A DNA stretch of 7,686 bases from Thermofilum sp. ex4484_15 (GTDB lineage Archaea; Thermoproteota; Thermoprotei; Thermofilales; EX4484-15). Every line of letters begins with the position of its first letter. Position 1 is the first letter of the stretch. Positions 1-4,092 of the stretch are shown piece by piece. A program made the translations under genes and the position numbers. The notes beneath the pieces were generated by a model that ran no database searches, had not been told where the DNA came from, and worked only from the letters and a program-made list of their open reading frames with translations. The stretch spans positions 1-7,686 of the forward strand of contig NJEH01000041.1 in NCBI GenBank assembly GCA_002254595.1, given 5' to 3'.

Positions 1-438
1 GAGAATGGTATTTCCCATATAATTTCGTTAGGCGGTTTACCCACCCCTAAGAGGATGGAAATAAATAAACCCGAAGTAGGGGGGTTAGGGGTCCTTAAAG
101 AGGATAGGGAGTTCTTAAGGTCACGTGGCATTAAGGTAATTTCCGATGGTTTCTTAGCGGGGATTTACGCTTTAATAGCTAAAGAGTCCTTTAGGAGGGG
201 ACAATCATGCATTGTACTATTAGCTGAGTCGCACTTGAATTATCCCGATCCCGGGGCTGCTGCTTCGATATTAGAGGCTTTAAGTAAATTATTCGGAATA
301 AGCGTAGACGTTAAGCCACTACTAGAGAAAGCGGAGGAACTCAGGTTAAAGTTAAGGGAATTGATGAAAAGGACTACAGAGGCCCTTAGGGTTTCCGGTA
401 AGGATTACGAATATACGCCACCCTTAATGTATAGGTGA
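1..438 (+). CDS. PAC2-family proteasome assembly chaperone (5' partial)
   Basis: The reading frame is open from the first base to the TGA stop, so the true start lies outside the window; the internal ATG at 55 is not the start, because in-frame coding sequence continues upstream. 145 residues are visible. Family features are the segment ending in NYPDPGAAASILEAL, the following short GISVDVKPLL stretch and a charged C-terminal helix, the usual C-terminal half of archaeal PAC2 proteins (COG1938, formerly mislabelled ATP-grasp). In archaea, PbaA/PbaB members of this family help assemble or cap the 20S proteasome through a C-terminal HbYX tail (hydrophobic, Tyr, any). This protein ends in M-Y-R directly before the stop, matching that tail. 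The Hsp20 gene follows after 6 bases. The family call is firm; the proteasome role is inferred from the tail and from known homologues. Confidence 0.9.
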   Translation, partial: ENGISHIISLGGLPTPKRMEINKPEVGGLGVLKEDREFLRSRGIKVISDGFLAGIYALIAKESFRRGQSCIVLLAESHLNYPDPGAAASILEALSKLFGISVDVKPLLEKAEELRLKLRELMKRTTEALRVSGKDYEYTPPLMYR

Positions 439-439
439 T
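434..439 (+). promoter_or_regulatory. Ribosome binding site of hsp20 overlapping the PAC2 stop
   Basis: GGTGAT matches the archaeal 16S rRNA 3' end and sits 5 bases before the Hsp20 ATG. The TGA inside it is the PAC2 stop codon, which suggests translational coupling of the two genes and supports the ATG at 445 as the start. Confidence 0.75.
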
Positions 440-444
440 TATCC

Positions 445-879
445 ATGGTCTACGAGTTCTTCGAGGCTTTCAGGAGGATAAGAAAGGACATAGAGAGGTT
501 GATAAAGGAACTTGAGGAGTACGCATGGGGCAAACCCTTAGCTGACTTAAGGGAAGGTTATTTAGAACCCTTAACTCAAATAAACGAAACCCCGACCGAG
601 ATAGTAATTAGTATGGATTTACCTTTCGTAAGGGGTAAGGAGGACATAGAGGTCTCAGTACGTGGTAATGAAATCTTCGTAGAAGCGGAAATAGATAGGG
701 AAGTGAGTTTCGAAGACATTTGTGCTTTCTATAGGGGTACTTCTTTTAGGAGATATAGAAAGGTAATTAAATTACCCGAGAATATAGACATAGAAGGTAT
801 TAAGGCTAAATTTAAGAGCGGTATATTGGAGATAAAAATACCTAAAAAAGGAAAAAGTTATAGGGTAAAAATAGAATAA
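445..879 (+). CDS. hsp20: Small heat-shock protein Hsp20 (alpha-crystallin type)
   Basis: ATP-independent holdase chaperone that binds unfolding proteins in the cytoplasm, normally as a large oligomer. The protein has 144 residues, the usual size for archaeal sHsps. Residues 1-45 form a variable helical arm (FFEAFRRIRKDIERLI). Residues about 46-135 form the alpha-crystallin beta-sandwich, with the typical EIVISMDLPF strand, the DIEVSVRGNEIFVEAE strand pair and the FKSGILEIKIPKK end. A short tail carries V141-K-I143, corresponding to the I/V-x-I/V tail motif that docks on a neighbouring subunit. The start is fixed by a good ribosome binding site 5 bases upstream. The gene lies 6 bases after the PAC2 gene, so the two are probably co-transcribed as a proteostasis unit. 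No heat-shock element can be recognised because the promoter lies outside the window. Confidence 0.96.
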   Translation: MVYEFFEAFRRIRKDIERLIKELEEYAWGKPLADLREGYLEPLTQINETPTEIVISMDLPFVRGKEDIEVSVRGNEIFVEAEIDREVSFEDICAFYRGTSFRRYRKVIKLPENIDIEGIKAKFKSGILEIKIPKKGKSYRVKIE

Positions 880-906
880 ATTCTTATATTAAATTTCCGT
901 TATAGG

Positions 907-941
907 TTTGTTAAAGTTAATAACCTTCCTTCTTTAACTAA
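907..941. promoter_or_regulatory. Inverted repeat between hsp20 and the regulator gene
   Basis: The arms 907-916 and 932-941 match over 10 bases with one mismatch; the 7-base core GTTAAAG/CTTTAAC is perfect and the spacer is 15 bases. The right arm contains a TATA-like stretch (CTTTAACTA, 932-940) about 20-28 bases before the TTG start at 960, the spacing expected for a leaderless archaeal gene. It could be an operator for self-regulation by the downstream helix-turn-helix protein, or a weak stem at the end of the hsp20 transcript. Confidence 0.45.
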
Positions 942-959
942 CAACCCTAGGGGAAAGTA

Positions 960-1772
960 TTGACCTTCAACGATACCGATAATTCCTCGACGCTCGAATA
1001 TCCGTTAAATGAAGTAGCCTGTAAGATAGCAGGGGAAATAGTGTTCTCCGATAATGTAGGTAAAGCTATGAGAATATGGAGGATGAGGTTCGGCATTTCA
1101 CAAACCGAATTAGCGCTCCATATGGGTATATCGCCTTCTCTCATAAGCGATTACGAGAGCGGTAGGAGGAAGTCGCCAGGGGCAACTATGATAAGGAAGT
1201 TCGTAAGGGCCTTAATAGAGATAGATAGATTGAGGGGTATGCCCGTGCTTTCCAGGATGTTAAAATGTGAATATCACTATTTAAATTCCCAAAATCCCAT
1301 CATAGAACATGAGGAATATGTTGAACCATTAAGCGCAGAGGAGTTCTGTAAGGCGATAGGAGCTAAGGTTGTAACGATAGAGGAGGTTAAAGGTAAGCGC
1401 ATCTTAGGTTATACTGTAGCGGATTCCTTGAAATTCTTATTGGAATCCCCCCCTTACATACGGGCCAAACTTTACGGGCTTACTAATGAGCGCGCAATAA
1501 TATTTACTAACGTAAATGATAGTGGAGCTTTACTAATAGCGTTGAAGTTCTCGATAGAGGAACTTGGTGGTCTAAGGCCCTCCTTAGTCGTACTACATGG
1601 GATAAGAGGTATAAGCGAATTAGGATTACTTTTAGCGAAGAAAGAGTACTTACCTTTAGCTATAGTAGAAGCAGTAACCTTAAGAGAGCTATTAAGTAGA
1701 TTAAGGCTAACTCGAAGTTGTTTAAGCAAGGTAGAGAGGAGGGGGATAGTAAGTACTGAAACTAACGATTAA
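960..1772 (+). CDS. Archaeal helix-turn-helix transcriptional regulator (COG1709-like)
   Basis: The protein has 270 residues. The segment KIAGEIVFSDN (22-32) and the XRE-type helix-turn-helix at about 34-75 (GISQTELALHMGISPSLISDY, then ESGRRKSPG) match the N-terminal part of archaeal COG1709 regulators as I recall them. Residues about 115-260 form a C-terminal domain with GxxVVTIEEVKGKRILGY-type strands, presumably ligand sensing or dimerising, whose effector I cannot name. The start is TTG at 960: a TAG at 948 closes the frame just upstream, and the next ATG (1068, residue 37) would remove the conserved KIAGEI helix. GGGG at 950-953 is at best a weak ribosome binding site, so a leaderless message is plausible. 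The gene lies 139 bases before crenactin in the same direction, making it a candidate regulator of itself or of that operon; this last point is inference. Confidence 0.87.
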   Translation: MTFNDTDNSSTLEYPLNEVACKIAGEIVFSDNVGKAMRIWRMRFGISQTELALHMGISPSLISDYESGRRKSPGATMIRKFVRALIEIDRLRGMPVLSRMLKCEYHYLNSQNPIIEHEEYVEPLSAEEFCKAIGAKVVTIEEVKGKRILGYTVADSLKFLLESPPYIRAKLYGLTNERAIIFTNVNDSGALLIALKFSIEELGGLRPSLVVLHGIRGISELGLLLAKKEYLPLAIVEAVTLRELLSRLRLTRSCLSKVERRGIVSTETND

Positions 1773-1798
1773 CCGTATATATCGTCCCCTTACTTCCG

Positions 1799-1821
1799 CT
1801 TTCCTCACTCCTTTAGGAAAG
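1799..1821. promoter_or_regulatory. Inverted repeat overlapping the crenactin promoter
   Basis: CTTTCC (1799-1804) and GGAAAG (1816-1821) are perfect 6-base arms around an 11-base spacer. The right arm is also the purine-rich BRE half of the promoter, and a T-run (1822-1826) follows at once. Two readings fit: an operator whose occupation would block TFB/TBP, or a short stem plus T-run ending the upstream regulator transcript, whose stop is 27 bases before the left arm. Confidence 0.45.
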
Positions 1822-1829
1822 TTTTTAAG
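1817..1829 (+). promoter_or_regulatory. Archaeal BRE/TATA promoter for the crenactin operon
   Basis: GAAAGTTTTTAAG has a purine-rich BRE directly before a TATA-like TTTTTAAG, the typical arrangement in Thermoproteota. Usual spacing puts transcription start near 1850-1855, giving a leader of about 60 bases before the crenactin ATG. No other element this good lies in the gap, and no gap exists further downstream until the window ends, so this promoter probably drives crenactin through the radical SAM gene. The position is inferred from spacing. Confidence 0.5.
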
Positions 1830-1833
1830 GATT

Positions 1834-1843
1834 ATTAATTAAT
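1834..1843. repeat. AT-only palindrome in the crenactin promoter region
   Basis: ATTAATTAAT is its own reverse complement and lies between the proposed TATA box and the predicted transcription start. It could be a regulator site or an alternative TATA element. Short AT palindromes also occur by chance, so this is a weak call. Confidence 0.25.
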
Positions 1844-1861
1844 TATCCCCTAGAGTAACTT

Positions 1862-1934
1862 ATGAATGGGGATCTTTAACGTTAGCTTAAGGAGGGTAAG
1901 GGTAGATAATTATGGAAGATCCCGAAAAGTATAA
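1862..1934 (+). other. Two short upstream reading frames in the crenactin leader
   Basis: ATG at 1862 opens a 5-codon frame ending TAA at 1877-1879. ATG at 1866 opens a 22-codon frame ending TAA at 1932-1934, which runs across the crenactin start at 1912 in another frame. Both lie downstream of the predicted transcription start. Neither has a clear ribosome binding site. They may be chance frames or may tune crenactin translation. Confidence 0.25.
1891..1896 (+). promoter_or_regulatory. Ribosome binding site candidate for crenactin
   Basis: GGAGGG is a strong match to the archaeal anti-Shine-Dalgarno, but it sits 15 bases from the ATG at 1912, longer than the 5-10 usually seen. A TAG at 1903 closes the crenactin frame between the two and no other start codon follows before 1912, so the start cannot lie closer. 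Confidence 0.5.
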
Positions 1935-3198
1935 GGTCCGATATGCCTTCGCTGAGGACTACGGTACCAGTATGTATAAGTACGGACCGGTTAGGGAGTA
2001 CCCTGATGTAATAGAGAATAGGGGGTTAATACTAGAACCCTCATTAATTCAAAGGGTTTTCGCTAAGGAAGCTGGAGGCGAATTAAAAGGTAAGAGGATA
2101 ATAGTAGGGGAGGAGGTAGCTATGTATTTAGGTTCTAGGGACGACATGGCTAAGAACTTGATTTACCCTATGAGGGACGGTATAATAGACCTTAGGGATG
2201 AAATAGGTTGGAGGATAGTAGAGGAAATAACTAGGTATGGGCTTAGGAAGTATAGGCCTAAGGGCGATCAGAACTTTAAGGGGTTCTACGTAGCTGCTTC
2301 CCTTTCCGCAACGGCCCCTAAATATATGTACGAGAAGATATTCGAAATACATAAAAAGATAGATGAGGAGGAAGGATTGGTAAAAGCTATTACCATTATT
2401 CCCCAACCGTTAGCCGTAGCTATAGCTGAGAAAAGTGTCACCTGTATGGTAGTGGAGTCAGGCCATGGTAATACGCAGATATGCCCTATTTCTAGATATC
2501 CGATAAGGGATGCTATAGTATCCCTCAATAGAGGAGGTGCGGAAGCTAATGCGATAACCGCGGAAATACTCAGAGACGCTGGTTACGGTGATTTAGTGCC
2601 CGAGGAGAGGTTAGTAAGGTTAGTGAAGGAGGCTATAGGGCTCATACCTCTAGACTTAGATAAGGCTATAAGGAAGGCGAAGGAAGATAAGGAGAGGTTT
2701 AGGGTAATCTTTAGGGTACCCGGTACTACTATGGTCATAGACTTAGGCGATAACTCCTGGACTAGGTTCTTAATAGGCGAGGTGATATTTAACCCCGGCC
2801 ACGAAATTTTCGAAAGCTATTATAAGAGAGGGGTACCTAGACCTAGGGACACCATAATAGGGGAGGAAAGGGTAACAGGTACCATAAGCCTAGCGGATGC
2901 TATAATTAAAGCTGCCGAGAAATGCCCATTGGAATTACATGAGTACTTATGGAGGAGGGTAATACTAAGTGGAGGGAATTTCGCTTGGAAGGTACCTAAG
3001 GAATTAAGGGATGTAGCTTGCGATGCAGCTACTAAAGTGAGGAAGATGTTAGAGGATAAGGGACTTAAGGTACACGTAGGACTAGTAAAGGATCCCCAAT
3101 ACTCAGTGTGGAAGGGAGCTTTAACTTACGCCTTAGCCGTACCCGAAAATTATTCATGGGATTGGAAACTTATGGAAGGATGGTATAAATGGAGGTAG
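1912..3198 (+). CDS. cren-1: Crenactin (archaeal actin filament protein)
   Basis: Cytoplasmic ATP-dependent actin homologue that forms actin-like double-helical filaments in Thermoproteales. The protein has 428 residues, close to known crenactins and longer than eukaryotic actin (about 375). The phosphate-1 loop is D16-YGTS (EDYGTSMYKYGPV). Residues 164-169 (PQPLAV) align with the actin Q137 region, giving Q165. The phosphate-2 loop is E182-SGHGNTQICPI. DNSWTRFLIGEVIFNPG resembles the actin segment around ERFRCPE. The adenosine loop is S353-GGN in VILSGGNFAWK. The C-terminal tail WDWKLMEGWYKWR is rich in Trp. Against actin, D154 is E182, D157 is H185 and H161 is Q189 by my hand alignment. Stops just upstream leave only the ATG at 1912. 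The gene heads the operon and its last 10 bases overlap the arcadin-2-like gene. The family call is very secure. Confidence 0.95.
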   Translation: MEDPEKYKVRYAFAEDYGTSMYKYGPVREYPDVIENRGLILEPSLIQRVFAKEAGGELKGKRIIVGEEVAMYLGSRDDMAKNLIYPMRDGIIDLRDEIGWRIVEEITRYGLRKYRPKGDQNFKGFYVAASLSATAPKYMYEKIFEIHKKIDEEEGLVKAITIIPQPLAVAIAEKSVTCMVVESGHGNTQICPISRYPIRDAIVSLNRGGAEANAITAEILRDAGYGDLVPEERLVRLVKEAIGLIPLDLDKAIRKAKEDKERFRVIFRVPGTTMVIDLGDNSWTRFLIGEVIFNPGHEIFESYYKRGVPRPRDTIIGEERVTGTISLADAIIKAAEKCPLELHEYLWRRVILSGGNFAWKVPKELRDVACDAATKVRKMLEDKGLKVHVGLVKDPQYSVWKGALTYALAVPENYSWDWKLMEGWYKWR

Positions 3199-3902
3199 GG
3201 AGTAAAGCGGTAAGTTTAGAGGAATTATTGAAAAGAAAATTAACCGAGGATTGGGGTTATAGAATACTACTACCTGAGGAAGTAGGGTTAAAGGAGGAGT
3301 TAGGCGAAGACGATATAGTACTTAAGGACGCTGATAATTTAATACTTGTAAGCTTAATTCAGATAGACTTAAGCGGTAGCTTAAGCCCTAAAGTACGTAA
3401 GAGAGTAAGGGGGGAAATAGGGAGGTTAGCTAGGCTTTCAGCTTACTTCAATAAGGCTTACATAGCGTTACCCGAGGAAGTATTGAAGTTACATAAAAAT
3501 AAGATAATAGATGTAGAGCTACTAAGGGAGGCGGGAATAGGACTACTTTCGATAAACCTGCTAAAAGGCGAGGTACGTCAACTACTTCCTCCTAAACCTA
3601 GGAGCTCGTCTAGGGCTGAAAGGGTCGATGTAACTCCCTTACTTAAGGAAATGGAGAGTAAGATACGTAAATTAGAATTATTATACGATCGGTTAGAGAA
3701 TGAATTAAATGAGATTAAAAAGGAAATAGATAACTTAAAGGTTAGAATTGAAATTACCAATACAAGTCGGAGTAAAGAGGAGGAAATCCCTAAAGCGGAG
3801 GAGGAATCAGGGAGGGAAGTAAAAATAGAAGACTTAGAGCTACCCAGTTTTATGAGGGATAATCCATGGCTAGAAGTCTTAAGGAGAAGGGGTAGGGAGT
3901 AG
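3189..3902 (+). CDS. Arcadin-2-like crenactin-binding protein
   Basis: The protein has 237 residues in three parts. Residues 1-135 form a globular alpha/beta domain with a strand LILVSLIQID (51-60), a helix GEIGRLARLSAYF (75-87), a strand AYIALP (90-95) and GIGLLSI (116-122). Residues 149-190 form a coiled coil with heptad Leu/Ile. After an acidic linker (196-217) comes a short amphipathic C-terminal helix containing NPWLEVLRRRG (225-235). In Pyrobaculum, arcadin-2 lies beside crenactin, has a coiled coil, and its C-terminal helix binds crenactin monomers and takes filaments apart, much like a WH2/thymosin peptide. The same layout and position here support the name. The ATG at 3189 lies within the crenactin end (10-base overlap), with GGAAGG at 3174-3179 as ribosome binding site; an in-frame TAA at 3186 excludes earlier starts. 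The name rests on architecture and context, not on alignment. Confidence 0.8.
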   Translation: MEVGSKAVSLEELLKRKLTEDWGYRILLPEEVGLKEELGEDDIVLKDADNLILVSLIQIDLSGSLSPKVRKRVRGEIGRLARLSAYFNKAYIALPEEVLKLHKNKIIDVELLREAGIGLLSINLLKGEVRQLLPPKPRSSSRAERVDVTPLLKEMESKIRKLELLYDRLENELNEIKKEIDNLKVRIEITNTSRSKEEEIPKAEEESGREVKIEDLELPSFMRDNPWLEVLRRRGRE

Positions 3903-3903
3903 C

Positions 3904-4092
3904 TTGGAGTTAGATGGAGTAGTAACCCAGTTCCTTAAGGCCAAGGGTAAGGTAGGGGAGCTAGCGTTAGAAATATACAAAGCGTTCTTAAAGGAGGGAA
4001 GGAAGGGAGTAGATAGGGTAATAGAGAGGAAGTTGAGGGAAATAGTAAGTGAGGGGGCTAAGGTTAAAGGAAATAAGAATAAGGGGGTTTAA
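3904..4092 (+). CDS. Small helical protein of the arcadin cluster, function unknown
   Basis: The protein has 62 residues and I recognise no family. It looks all-helical: a first helix around VTQFLKAKGKVGELALEIYKAF, a second around GVDRVIERKLREIVSEG, and a Lys/Asn-rich tail. It is strongly basic, has no cysteine and no membrane segment. The TTG at 3904 is the only start, since TAA at 3880 closes the frame and no other start codon follows; purine-rich GGTAGGG (3891-3897) precedes it. The gene fills the gap between the arcadin-2-like gene (1 base apart) and the SMC-like gene, overlapping the latter by 44 bases. Its codon use matches its neighbours and it fits the operon without slack, which argues for a real gene. 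By position it could correspond to another small arcadin such as arcadin-3, but I cannot confirm this. An adaptor role in the filament or SMC complex is only inference. Confidence 0.6.
   Translation: MELDGVVTQFLKAKGKVGELALEIYKAFLKEGRKGVDRVIERKLREIVSEGAKVKGNKNKGV

Noticed and set aside
55..438. PAC2 gene starting at the ATG at 55
   Set aside because: The frame stays open to base 1 with sensible coding sequence, and the family needs a longer N-terminal half, so the gene is cut by the window edge.
947..1144. Minus-strand frame opposite the regulator start
   Set aside because: Its translation has no recognisable motif, and it lies antisense to the conserved helix-turn-helix region.
1472..1729. 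Minus-strand frame opposite the regulator C-terminal domain
   Set aside because: Ser/Leu-rich translation typical of the reverse of a purine-rich gene; no family resemblance and no promoter.
1820..1830. T-run after the stem as a proven terminator of the regulator gene
   Set aside because: The stem is only 6 bases with an 11-base loop, and the same bases form a good BRE/TATA element; promoter use is the more likely reading, so no separate terminator was called.
2128..2528. Two overlapping minus-strand frames inside crenactin
   Set aside because: They are antisense to conserved actin-fold coding sequence and show no domain features of their own.
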